From assembly GCA_017416145.1 (NCBI GenBank), contig JAFQDD010000010.1, forward strand, positions 29,036 to 93,035: a stretch of DNA of 64,000 nt, written 5' to 3'. Each line of letters begins with the position of its first letter. Within the stretch, counting starts at the first letter, position 1. The translations under genes were made by a program, and so were the position numbers. The DNA is from Spirochaetaceae bacterium. Lineage in GTDB: Bacteria; Spirochaetota; Spirochaetia; Treponematales; Treponemataceae. Below, in pieces: positions 33,204 to 41,178 of this stretch. A model generated the notes under the pieces. It had not been told where the DNA came from. It made no database searches and saw nothing but the letters and a program-made list of their open reading frames with translations.

Positions 33204-34247
33204 TTAAAGAAAAGTTACTCTCACACCTGAAGAAAAAACTAAGCCTGATACCAATGATTCTTTTAGAGGTAAAGCTGCTCCATCTTCTGCGTTATGTACA
33301 GTATAAGAAATATCTTGCACAAGACTCAAACCAATCTTTGAAAAGCTTACAGTATTTGACCGCCAAGAAGCTCCAAAGATTCCTGGAAAAAACGATGGCT
33401 TAATATCTTTATCTTTTCCAGGAACTACAGCATCCCCCAAAGTAAGTACAGGTCCTGCATAAAATCTAAGATTTTCAGAAAGCCCCAGAGACAATGTCAA
33501 AGGGATTTGAAACACACCTAATTTTTGGTCGTATCTTAATTCTACGCCAACTCCAAGACTTAATACATTTCTTGAATATGAAATATTACCTTGAACAGAA
33601 AATCCCCTAGAATTTAGAACAAATTGATTTCCTGTGAAACAATTCCAATTGTAAAACACAGCTACATCACAGTCTACCTTGGAGAAAAAACTACCAGATG
33701 AGCCTATATTTCCTAAACCAGAACTAGAATTAGATGTATTATTATTTTGAAATGTACCTGCTATTACGGCATTGGTTGGAGGCAAAATTTGACCAACTGC
33801 GTAATAATGCTGTTTCCAGTAAGATTCGTTTAGAGAGCTTAAAATTACGCCAGTATTTGGACCATCACTTGCAGCGTGGATAAATTGATTGTTTCCAACA
33901 TAGATTCCAGCATGAGAAACCTTGTCTCCAACAGTTTTGAAAAACAAGATGTCCCCTGGTTCTTTTTGATTATCAGGAATAATTTTTGCATACCCATACA
34001 AAGCTGCAACCGTTCTAGGTAATTGCAACTGTATGCTTTCTCTTGCAACAGTATAAATCAACCCAGAACAGTCTGTTCCTGTTTTATCGATACCTCCGTA
34101 AACATAAGGCACTCCAATAAACTCTTTTGCATAGTTTACCATTTTTGTACGCTTATCTTTTGAATCACCATCAGCAAAACAATAAACAGAAACTATCAAC
34201 AAAAGAAAAATTATCAAAAATTTTCGGAGCTGTCTTTTTCTCTCCAT
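33204..34247 (-). CDS. NlpC/P60 peptidoglycan endopeptidase with C-terminal beta domain
   Basis: This 347-residue exported protein has a signal peptide (FLIIFLLLIVSVYCFA). Residues 35-150 form an NlpC/P60 domain with the catalytic Cys60 (GTDCSG), His112 (SHAGIY) and third-site His124 (FIHAAS). Such enzymes cut peptide stems in peptidoglycan. The last 150 residues are an unrelated strand-rich region of alternating hydrophobics (FSVQGNISYSRNVLSLGVG, FRTF-like end) reminiscent of a small outer-membrane barrel. The combination is unusual and could tether the hydrolase to the outer membrane. A Ser/Asn linker separates the parts. Confidence 0.88.
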   Translation of the reverse strand: MERKRQLRKFLIIFLLLIVSVYCFADGDSKDKRTKMVNYAKEFIGVPYVYGGIDKTGTDCSGLIYTVARESIQLQLPRTVAALYGYAKIIPDNQKEPGDILFFKTVGDKVSHAGIYVGNNQFIHAASDGPNTGVILSSLNESYWKQHYYAVGQILPPTNAVIAGTFQNNNTSNSSSGLGNIGSSGSFFSKVDCDVAVFYNWNCFTGNQFVLNSRGFSVQGNISYSRNVLSLGVGVELRYDQKLGVFQIPLTLSLGLSENLRFYAGPVLTLGDAVVPGKDKDIKPSFFPGIFGASWRSNTVSFSKIGLSLVQDISYTVHNAEDGAALPLKESLVSGLVFSSGVRVTFL

Positions 34248-34269
34248 AGTCTACCTACTTCTATAAGAA

Positions 34270-36126
34270 TTAAACTTTGAACTTACTTGCTTGTTCAGAA
34301 ATATTTACAGCAGCCTCAGAGTTTTTGTCTACAGCAGATGTAACATTTTCTAGAACAGCAGTCATGCTTGAAGTATTTTGAGACATATTATTCATAGCAT
34401 TTGTGATTTCACGAGTAACACTAGAAAGCTTATCCATTTCAATAGAAACTTCTTTGCTTCCTTCTAGCATTTGAACAGAACCATCTCGAACAGTATTTGT
34501 ATTATCACTAATATTATGCATAGCTTCAAGAACTTGAACAGAACCTTCGTTTTGTTCTTCCATAGCATTCATAATTACAGATTCTTGTTGACGAATTTTT
34601 TGAGCCAATTCAAAAATTCTACCAAATTGCTCTTGAACCTCTTGCGTGTTTGCAGTAACAGTTGCGATAGATTCTCCCAAAATCTTTAAGCGATTAGAAA
34701 TTGCCAAACTTTGGTCATTTGATTCTTCAGCAAGTTTGCGGATTTCGTCAGCAACAACAGCAAACCCCTTTCCAGCTTCACCAGCATGAGCAGCTTCGAT
34801 GGCAGCATTCATAGCAAGCATATTCGTTTGTTCTGCAATGTGTTGAATAACACCACTTGCTTCCATCATACCTTCAGATTCTTCATAGATTTTTTGGCTA
34901 GTTACAACAGCAGCTTCAACCTTTTGTTGTCCCATAGTAGCTTCTTCATCCAAGGCAGCAACAGAAGTTTGGTTTTTACGCAAGATTTCAGATACAGACT
35001 TAATATTTGCAACCATTTCCTCAATAGCAGCAGAAGCTTGAGTTACACTAGCAACCTGACTATCAATACTATTGTGTAATTCATTCAATTTTGAAGAAAT
35101 ACTTGTTACAGTTGCTTGAGTTTGTTCAACACCAGCAGATTGATTTATCATTTCATTGTTTACAAGTCCGATAGAATCAGTAACATTTTCGATAGAAGCA
35201 GACAACTCTTGTACACCAGCAACAAGAGTTTCAGCAGCCTCATTTGAAACCGCAGTAGAAGATTGAATGCCCTTTAACAAATCCTTTGTTTTGCGAGAGA
35301 ATTCATTTAAGTCATTTGCAAGAAGCCCAAAAGCATCTCTACTTAAAACATCAAGATTTGGACCTGTGTAATCTCTATTTGATACATTTTCTGTAAAATC
35401 TTTGATAGCTTTTAGACGCATTGTTGTTCCACGCATTTGAAGGAAGAAATCCCCAACACCGATAAAAACACCAATAATTGCCAAAGGTAGAGAAATTGAT
35501 AAAAATCGTTGGAAAGTTGTAACACCTGGGGTTTCCACCAATAAAGGAGCTACAGCAACAAACAATGTACCTGAAATAGCGAAAAATCCTACAAGAACAC
35601 TTCTTACAATCAAACTCATTCCTTGATATTCAGGACGTAATGGAAGAAATTTCTGCCATTTTTCATAAGCTTGAAGATAAAAAATATAGAAAAACAATGC
35701 TAACAAGAAAGTACTACCCAAAGCACAGAAAACCAATGCTAAACCAACACCACCACTAGTTGGAACAATATTAGAAAAAGCAATCCACAAAACAAAAATT
35801 AGATTTATCCCAACAGGAATATAAATCGAAACCTTTGTATAAGCATAAGAAGCTTTACTTGCTTTTATTAGACTTTCTTCAGAACCATCATAACTTCTAA
35901 TTTTATCTATAAAATAGAAATATAAAACAAAAGGAACAATTAAAGCAAACCAAAAATAAAAAACAAAGTATCCACCTTCGCACAACTTGATTACTGTTGC
36001 CCTATCAAAATATTTTCCAAGAATAACTTGTAATACTAACCCCACTAAAGGAGCAAAATATTCCAAAAAACTAAAAATTAGCACACGAATCGGTGCTGGT
36101 GGGTTTTTGTATGATTTTTTAGCCAT
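34270..36126 (-). CDS. methyl-accepting chemotaxis protein, sigma-28-controlled
   Basis: This 618-residue chemoreceptor has six hydrophobic helices in the first 230 residues, a HAMP-like region and a cytoplasmic signalling coiled coil. The tip reads [20 protein letters not shown] then [15 protein letters not shown] (about 425-465). The plan matches the receptor at 1716-3602, but the membrane parts differ, so the inputs probably differ too. A sigma-28 promoter lies 40 bases upstream, tying expression to the flagellar regulon. The start is supported by GAGG nine bases upstream. Confidence 0.94.
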   Translation of the reverse strand: MAKKSYKNPPAPIRVLIFSFLEYFAPLVGLVLQVILGKYFDRATVIKLCEGGYFVFYFWFALIVPFVLYFYFIDKIRSYDGSEESLIKASKASYAYTKVSIYIPVGINLIFVLWIAFSNIVPTSGGVGLALVFCALGSTFLLALFFYIFYLQAYEKWQKFLPLRPEYQGMSLIVRSVLVGFFAISGTLFVAVAPLLVETPGVTTFQRFLSISLPLAIIGVFIGVGDFFLQMRGTTMRLKAIKDFTENVSNRDYTGPNLDVLSRDAFGLLANDLNEFSRKTKDLLKGIQSSTAVSNEAAETLVAGVQELSASIENVTDSIGLVNNEMINQSAGVEQTQATVTSISSKLNELHNSIDSQVASVTQASAAIEEMVANIKSVSEILRKNQTSVAALDEEATMGQQKVEAAVVTSQKIYEESEGMMEASGVIQHIAEQTNMLAMNAAIEAAHAGEAGKGFAVVADEIRKLAEESNDQSLAISNRLKILGESIATVTANTQEVQEQFGRIFELAQKIRQQESVIMNAMEEQNEGSVQVLEAMHNISDNTNTVRDGSVQMLEGSKEVSIEMDKLSSVTREITNAMNNMSQNTSSMTAVLENVTSAVDKNSEAAVNISEQASKFKV

Positions 36127-36165
36127 ATCAATTACCTCATCCTTTTAATAATAATTATTGTTAAT

Positions 36166-36192
36166 TTATCGGCAAGAAGATAAATTCCTTTA
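36166..36192 (-). promoter_or_regulatory. sigma-28 (FliA) promoter of the chemoreceptor gene
   Basis: On the minus strand TAAAGGAA (36192-36185), an 11-base spacer and GCCGATAA (36173-36166) match the flagellar sigma-28 consensus TAAAGTTT-N11-GCCGATAA closely, with a perfect -10. Confidence 0.85.
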
Positions 36193-36309
36193 CAAAATGC
36201 CAATATTCCAATATTTATTCTAACTCATTATTTTTAATAATTCAAATTTTAATATTATATTATATTTCTTTCGTAAATATTTATAAATTTTTGTATTATA
36301 TAAATTTAT

Positions 36310-36356
36310 ACACTATATTTAGGTTGCCAAACTTTTTTTTACGCTAGATATAGTGT
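36310..36356. other. 13-bp hairpin in the divergent gap
   Basis: ACACTATATTTAG (36310-36322) pairs with CTAGATATAGTGT (36344-36356), with one U-G. A short T run follows on the plus strand. There is no gene to terminate on that strand, so it may end an unannotated transcript or bind a protein. Confidence 0.45.
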
Positions 36357-36361
36357 TTTTA

Positions 36362-36390
36362 TTGACACTTATTCCAAATCAAATTATAAT
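36362..36390 (+). promoter_or_regulatory. full-consensus sigma-70 promoter
   Basis: TTGACA (36362-36367), exactly 17 bases, TATAAT (36385-36390). Both hexamers are perfect, the best promoter in the window. No protein gene starts nearby. Confidence 0.8.
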
Positions 36391-36396
36391 TTCAAT

Positions 36397-36501
36397 GATA
36401 AAATAATATAAATACTTTTTTAATTTGCATTTAGCATTTTAAAAATGAGGGGTTTTAAAATGTGTGAAGTTGTCCATTTTTTTGGGCAGCTTCTTTTTTT
36501 T
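36397..36501 (+). ncRNA. candidate small RNA of about 105 nt
   Basis: A transcript from the perfect promoter would begin near 36397 and stop at a strong terminator (36466-36476 with 36483-36493, then T8). Inside, CATTTTAAAA (36435-36444) and TTTTAAAATG (36453-36462) form a 10-bp hairpin that presents AUGAGGGG in its loop. rsmG has a separate promoter after the terminator, so this is an independent unit and not simply its leader. A short frame, MCEVVHFFGQ and on, starts at 36460 after GAGGGG and runs through the terminator, so a small peptide is an alternative. Confidence 0.55.
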
Positions 36502-36504
36502 ATA

Positions 36505-36533
36505 TTGCGATAATTTTTGGGATTTACTACAAT
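36505..36533 (+). promoter_or_regulatory. rsmG promoter, leaderless type
   Basis: TTGCGA (36505-36510), 17 bases, TACAAT (36528-36533). The -10 ends six bases before the rsmG ATG, which lacks a Shine-Dalgarno sequence. Confidence 0.5.
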
Positions 36534-36539
36534 ATCACT

Positions 36540-37235
36540 ATGAATTATTTACAAGAAGGCTTAAAAAAGCTAAATATCGAAACAGAAAACCTTGCAGATT
36601 TAGAAGCAGATTTAGAAAAATATATAAAAGAATTAGAGCTTTTTAATTCTGCCTACGATTTAACAAACGCAGAAACAAAAGATGATATTGTAATAAAACA
36701 CGTGCTAGATAGTCTTTCGGCACAAAAAATACTTGTATCACTAATAAAATCTAAAAATTCACCAGAAACAAAAATAGCAGACATTGGTTCTGGTGGGGGA
36801 CTTCCAGGAATTCCTCTTGCTCTATCCTTAAGAGATTCCAATATTACCTTAGTTGAAAGAATGAGCAAACGATGTGCGTTTTTGGAAAATTGTACTGCTA
36901 TTTTAAAACTGAAAAATGTTTCTGTAGAAAATCTTGAGGCAGAACGAGTTCCTGCAAACAGTTTTGATATCATTGTTTTTCGGGCATTTCGTCCACTTGA
37001 TAAAAAAATGATGAAAACTCTTGCAAAAATGGTAAAGCCAGAGGGATATATTTTGGCCTACAAGGCAAAAAAAGACAAAATCACTGAAGAAATGAATGCA
37101 ATAAAGGATTTAGTTTCAGAATACCAAGTTGAGCCTTTAACCGTGCCATTTTTGACAGATGAGAAAACAGAAGAAAAACACGAAAGAAATCTAGTTATTA
37201 TTAAAAAAGAGAAGGTTTTGAGTCAATTCGGTTAA
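36540..37235 (+). CDS. rsmG: 16S rRNA (guanine-N7) methyltransferase RsmG
   Basis: RsmG (GidB) methylates the N7 of a conserved guanine in the 530 loop of 16S rRNA with SAM; loss gives low-level streptomycin resistance in other bacteria. The 231-residue protein has the SAM motif DIGSGGGLPGIPLA (81-94), ERMSKRCAFLE, and FRAFRPLDKKM. Length fits the family. Its last 35 bases overlap the end of the convergent TPR gene, so the two mRNAs are antisense to each other at their 3' ends. It is separated here from the jag/yidC cluster it often accompanies. Confidence 0.95.
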   Translation: MNYLQEGLKKLNIETENLADLEADLEKYIKELELFNSAYDLTNAETKDDIVIKHVLDSLSAQKILVSLIKSKNSPETKIADIGSGGGLPGIPLALSLRDSNITLVERMSKRCAFLENCTAILKLKNVSVENLEAERVPANSFDIIVFRAFRPLDKKMMKTLAKMVKPEGYILAYKAKKDKITEEMNAIKDLVSEYQVEPLTVPFLTDEKTEEKHERNLVIIKKEKVLSQFG

Positions 37236-38556
37236 GAATCTTGATAAGTCCCGCCTTGTCGGTTAAGTCGATAGGGCGACCTTCAATATATTTACGAGCT
37301 TCTTCTGTGAAAGTTCCCGCTGTGAAGCAGATTCCACGACCAGACTTCAAATCTTTGATACGAGCATGGAAATCTCGGATAAACAACTCACCGATAGCAC
37401 CAGTAGTTCTATAAAATCTAAACAAAACAGAATCTTCCCATTTTGCAGTTTCAATTTCAGTTTGAACCTCGGTACAATCACTCATAGCGTTAATATCAAG
37501 AACTTTTACATAAGCTTTTCCAAAATAAACAGAAACGATTTTTCGGCACAAAGCAATAAAATCACTATTGTTTGAAATAAGATATGTATGAAGGTTTGAG
37601 TTTTGATTTAATTCTTGATAACGAGCAATCAAAGCTGGAACATCTTTATAGTTTGGAACCGTACTCTGGATATCTCGTAAACAAATCAAAGCATGACTAA
37701 TATCAGAAGTTTCAAGATACGCATGAGCAAGTCTATAACGAATTTGAGTAATTACTTCGATTGGAGCGTTTATATGTTTCAACCCAATTTCAAAATCTTG
37801 AACAGCTTTGTCGTGTTGCTTTGCGTTTTGGTGAATCATACCAGCAGCAAGACAAGCTCTAGCACCGAATTCTGGGTCTGGACGCAAGTGCATAAAAACT
37901 TTTATCGCTCTATCTCCACTGCCACCTTCTTTCATAGCATCAGCCATAGAAAAAAGAAGTTCTTTATCATCAGGAGTGATATCCAAAGCCCGTTTTAAGT
38001 AAGGCAAAGATTCTTTGAAATTGTGATTTTGATATAATGCAATACCCAAATACTTATAAATTTCTGGAACTTCTTTGTTGATAGTAAGAGCCTTTCGTAA
38101 AAGAGGAATAGCCTTGTCTACTTCTTTGTTGTTAATAAAAGCCTGACCAAGATAGAAATTGGTTTCAAAACTATCTGGATTGATTTTTCGTGCCTGTAAA
38201 AGCCCTTTAAAAGCTTCTTCGTTTTTTCCAATTTTTAAAGCACAAATTCCCTGACGCAAAGATGCTTGACCAAGATTGATTTCAGAGTGAGCAACCGCAA
38301 TATTTAACATAGTTTCATAAAGAGGATATGCCTTTTCCCAAAGTTGCTCTTGAAAATACAAGTTGGCTAGAGGAATCAATCCATCTGGATTATGAGGATT
38401 TTGAGATAATTTTCTAGTAGCTTCTTTTATAATAACTTGGCGGCTTTTTTGTTTGCTACCCTTTCCAGATTTTCCTTTTGAACCAGAGAAAACCATTAAC
38501 AAAGCGATAAAGCCAACAACTACGATAACTGCAATTAAAATCGGAAGAAAATCCAT
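37201..38556 (-). CDS. membrane-anchored TPR protein with restriction-endonuclease-like C-terminus
   Basis: This 451-residue protein has one N-terminal membrane helix (LPILIAVIVVVGFIALLMVF), a basic linker and at least six tetratricopeptide repeats (about 50-300), for example FETNFYLGQAFINNKEVDKA. The C-terminal 130 residues look like a degenerate Mrr-type domain: SGRGICFTAGTFTEEARKYI followed by PIDLTDKAGLIKIL resembles the closing strands of that nuclease fold, but I do not see the catalytic Asp and Gln/Glu-x-Lys. It is probably a scaffold facing the cytoplasm. It converges on rsmG with a 35-base overlap. Confidence 0.75.
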   Translation of the reverse strand: MDFLPILIAVIVVVGFIALLMVFSGSKGKSGKGSKQKSRQVIIKEATRKLSQNPHNPDGLIPLANLYFQEQLWEKAYPLYETMLNIAVAHSEINLGQASLRQGICALKIGKNEEAFKGLLQARKINPDSFETNFYLGQAFINNKEVDKAIPLLRKALTINKEVPEIYKYLGIALYQNHNFKESLPYLKRALDITPDDKELLFSMADAMKEGGSGDRAIKVFMHLRPDPEFGARACLAAGMIHQNAKQHDKAVQDFEIGLKHINAPIEVITQIRYRLAHAYLETSDISHALICLRDIQSTVPNYKDVPALIARYQELNQNSNLHTYLISNNSDFIALCRKIVSVYFGKAYVKVLDINAMSDCTEVQTEIETAKWEDSVLFRFYRTTGAIGELFIRDFHARIKDLKSGRGICFTAGTFTEEARKYIEGRPIDLTDKAGLIKILNRIDSKPSLF

Positions 38557-38614
38557 AGTTCACATTATGCCCTTACATTTAAGAAGTGTCAACAATTAAG
38601 GGATTTTTTGAATC

Positions 38615-39367
38615 CTATTTTCGACAAACCAAAACCATAGTTCGAGCTTTTTCATTATATGGAGAAAAATCAAAATCGCCATAAATTTCACAAGTAGAAA
38701 AGCCAGATGCCAACAATAACCGTTTTAATTCCACAGCAGAATATAAACGCTGTACAAAAACATGCTCCATACGACTACCATCTTTTTGGTCGATTAAAAT
38801 CCATTTAGAGCGAAGTCCTTCCCAAGCTCCTTCTACAGAAAACTCAGTTAGCACAATTTTTCCAGCACGTTCAAACCATTCTCCCTCTATGAAATCACGA
38901 ACAGCATTTTCCCGAGAAAGACATTCCATTATGAAAAAACCACCGTCTTTGAGAGACTCGGCGATTGATTTTAAAATTTGAATATCTTCTTCTATAGAAT
39001 TACAATATCCAAAAGAAGTGTAAAGATTAACAGCGGCATCAAATTTGTGTTTTGCTTTAAAAGTGCGTAAGTCTGCTTGGATAAGTTCCAATTCAACGCC
39101 TTCATCCTTTGCTGATTCTCTTGCAGCATCCAAAAAAGGTTGCATTAAATCAACACCAGTAACAGCCAATTTGTTTAAAGCTAATTCAACAGATATACGT
39201 CCAGGACCACATCCAGCATCAAGAATAGAAGCACCTTCAGACAATCCAGCAATTTTGCAAATTGATTCTGCTACAGTTGGAGCTTCTGCCCATCTAGAAG
39301 AGTCAAACATAATCGGACCATAATTAAGCCAAAAAGCTTCTTTTTCAAACCATTGTTTTTTTGACAT
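38615..39367 (-). CDS. class I SAM-dependent methyltransferase
   Basis: This 250-residue cytoplasmic methyltransferase has motif I DAGCGPGRISVELA (about 45-58), an acidic residue after strand 2 (VTGVDLMQP), and later INLYTSFGYCN and GGFFIMECLSR. The opening WFEKEAFWLNYGPIMFDSSRW is typical of a group of uncharacterised Methyltransf_25/11 proteins. The substrate is unknown. A palindrome overlaps its transcription start region. Confidence 0.85.
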   Translation of the reverse strand: MSKKQWFEKEAFWLNYGPIMFDSSRWAEAPTVAESICKIAGLSEGASILDAGCGPGRISVELALNKLAVTGVDLMQPFLDAARESAKDEGVELELIQADLRTFKAKHKFDAAVNLYTSFGYCNSIEEDIQILKSIAESLKDGGFFIMECLSRENAVRDFIEGEWFERAGKIVLTEFSVEGAWEGLRSKWILIDQKDGSRMEHVFVQRLYSAVELKRLLLASGFSTCEIYGDFDFSPYNEKARTMVLVCRK

Positions 39368-39397
39368 TCACATTTCCTTTGATGTTTTATCTATTTT

Positions 39398-39423
39398 TTT
39401 ATCTATTGATAGATAAAAGTATA
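39398..39423 (-). promoter_or_regulatory. -10 box and palindrome before the methyltransferase gene
   Basis: TATACT (39423-39418, minus strand) is followed at once by the palindrome TTTATCTA/TAGATAAA (39398-39405, 39410-39417). A poor -35 suggests that a regulator acts here. Confidence 0.4.
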
Positions 39424-39531
39424 CCACAAAAACCTTAAATTCAAAATGCTAGAATCTTATTTTATGAAACATTTTTGAAAAGAATGAATATTCGGCATTT
39501 AAGAGGCCTACTGCGTCTTTTGTTTTACAGG

Positions 39532-39887
39532 AAAATTGCGTCACACAGGTTAATTGCTAACGCCTTTTGCTTAACAGCAAAAGTATGATAAACATCATAA
39601 GTTCAAACAAAAAGAGGACGTTAGTCCGAACAGCGTCAGCGATTTTTCCGCGTGACATTTTCTTCAATTTTTTTTACTTTTTTTCAAATTTTCTCTGAAT
39701 TTTTTCAAAATTTTTGAAATTCAAAACATATAAGTATATGTAGGGAAATTCAGAATTCAGAATTCGGAATTCAGAACGATTTAAATACTGGAGATTTTTT
39801 CTGACAGATTTTTGGGCTTTTATTGAAAAACTGGAGAATTCTGCGTTTGGAAAATTCTCTACAGAAAAAACTTTTGGAGAAAAGAAA
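39532..39887 (+). repeat. upstream part of Rpn element, copy 1
   Basis: The 356 bases before this Rpn gene are nearly identical to those before the second Rpn gene (62931-63274). They hold a chain of hairpins: CTTTTGCT/AGCAAAAG, TATGAT/ATCATA, and GTCAC paired with GTGAC enclosing them. After these come T/A-rich sequence, an AATTCAGA-type microrepeat (39747-39776) and GGAGA for the gene start. The flank from 39424 to 39531 shows nothing I can name. Confidence 0.75.
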
Positions 39888-40841
39888 ATGAAAAATCGTA
39901 ATTTTAAAGACTCTGTCTTTGTTGACCTCTTTGCAAAGGACATTACAGCGAAGGAAAATTTTGTTTCGCTTTACAACGCATTGCACGAAACGAACTTAGA
40001 TTACAAAACAACAGAAGTAAAACCAGTAATGATTGAGCAAGTGCTTTATATGAAATATTACAACGACATCGCAATGCTTATCGATAACAAAATCGTTGTT
40101 CTAATCGAGCATCAATCCACGATAAATGAAAATATGCCATTTCGGATTTTGGAATATATCGCTCGAATCTACGAAAAAGTTGTGAAAACAAAGAATAAGT
40201 TCGGAAAAAGACTTGTGAAAATCCCCCTTCCAGAATTCTACGTTTTCTACAACGGGAAAGAAGATTTTCCGCTAGAAAAGACACTAAAACTCTCCGACGC
40301 TTTTATTATTCCAGAAAAGGCATTTTCCACTAATTTAGCAAATTTCCCACTTGAAATTACAGTAAAAGTTGTTAATATTAATGTAGATAAAGGAAATCCT
40401 ATCTTAAAACGCTGTAATGTTTTAGACCAATATTCAGAGTTTATAGAGCTTGTACGAAAGTCCATCGACTCTGGCACAGATGACCCATTTACAACAGCGA
40501 TATCGAAAGCGATAAAAGAGGGATTTTTGTCCGACTACTTAGCAAGAAAATCAACTGAGGTAGAAAACATGCTAATGACAGAATACGATTACGACACAGA
40601 CATAGCAGTACAACGCGAAGAAGCTTACGAAGACGGCTTAAGCAAAGGACTTCAACAGGGCATATCTCAGGGAATTAGTCAAGGCATAAGTCAGGGTATA
40701 AAACAAGGTGCGTATGAAAAAGCTGTTGACACAGCTAAGAATCTTTTTCACCTAGGACTTTCTATTGAACAAATCTCAACTGTTACTGGTTTATCACTAG
40801 AAACACTTCAACAACTTTCAGAGGATTTGCAACTGAGGTAG
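39888..40841 (+). CDS. Rpn-family recombination-promoting nuclease/putative transposase
   Basis: This 317-residue protein belongs to the Rpn/PD-(D/E)XK transposase-like family. The nuclease core shows Asp60 (YYNDIAMLIDNK) and Glu74-His-Gln (VLIEHQSTIN), with the PLPEFYVFYNGKED block after it. The C-terminal part has repeated QGISQGIS units ending QGIKQG, typical of the family, and a short helical tail. Rpn proteins stimulate RecA-independent recombination and DNA breaks. This copy ends with DLQLR where a duplicated 3' segment shifts the frame. A partial sister gene begins at 63275. Start behind TTGGAGA. Confidence 0.9.
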   Translation: MKNRNFKDSVFVDLFAKDITAKENFVSLYNALHETNLDYKTTEVKPVMIEQVLYMKYYNDIAMLIDNKIVVLIEHQSTINENMPFRILEYIARIYEKVVKTKNKFGKRLVKIPLPEFYVFYNGKEDFPLEKTLKLSDAFIIPEKAFSTNLANFPLEITVKVVNINVDKGNPILKRCNVLDQYSEFIELVRKSIDSGTDDPFTTAISKAIKEGFLSDYLARKSTEVENMLMTEYDYDTDIAVQREEAYEDGLSKGLQQGISQGISQGISQGIKQGAYEKAVDTAKNLFHLGLSIEQISTVTGLSLETLQQLSEDLQLR

Positions 40842-40888
40842 AAAATATGCTAATGACAGAATACGATTACGACACAGACACAATGTAA
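40828..40888 (+). pseudogene. duplicated 3' fragment of the Rpn gene
   Basis: The bases around 40831-40885 repeat 40551-40605 of the gene (encoding TEVENMLMTEYDYDTDT) almost exactly, but in another frame relative to the gene end. The intact gene therefore stops inside the duplication, and the fragment has its own stop at once. Confidence 0.7.
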
Positions 40889-40917
40889 TATTGCTTTCTT
40901 ACTTTATTAATTGTACG

Positions 40918-40985
40918 ATTCTTACCCAAGGTAAGGTTTGCTTGTCACCTTGTGTAACGTGCAGTATCTTACCTTGTGTAAGAAT
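40918..40985. repeat. long inverted repeat after the Rpn gene
   Basis: Arms of 18 bases (40918-40935 with 40968-40985) match at 17 positions and enclose 32 bases. CCTTGTGTAA occurs twice, in the loop and in the right arm. It may mark the end of the mobile unit. No T run follows. Confidence 0.6.
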
Positions 40986-41022
40986 TTTGTAGCTGGTGGA
41001 TTGGGTTAACCTACTAAGAAAC

Positions 41023-41068
41023 AAAAAGGTGGTACGGTGTGTTTGATTACATCGTACCACCTTTTTTT
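41023..41068. terminator. bidirectional terminator, first of a tandem set
   Basis: AAAAAGGTGGTACG (41023-41036) pairs with CGTACCACC plus T (41053-41066). Confidence 0.85.
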
Positions 41069-41096
41069 GTGGACAATATTTAATCAAAAGGGAATG

Positions 41097-41136
41097 AACC
41101 GCACAAAGGCTTGGGTTGTCTTTGTGCGGTTTTTTT
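41097..41136 (+). terminator. second tandem terminator, plus strand
   Basis: AACCGCACAAAG (41097-41108) pairs perfectly with CTTTGTGCGGTT (41120-41131), followed by T7. Confidence 0.88.
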
Positions 41137-41146
41137 GTGAAAAAGG

Positions 41147-41178
41147 CAACGATTTCCGAGTAGAAATTGTTGTTTTTC
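41147..41178. terminator. third tandem hairpin, at the end of the giant surface operon
   Basis: CAACGATTTC and GAAATTGTTG form a 10-bp stem with one wobble. The plus-strand side ends in T5 and the minus-strand side in a short U run, so it can end the minus-strand giant transcript. Confidence 0.65.

Noticed and set aside
40640..40720. Repeated QGIS codons as a CRISPR or satellite array
   Set aside because: The short repeats are in-frame and typical of Rpn-family C-termini. There are no spacers.
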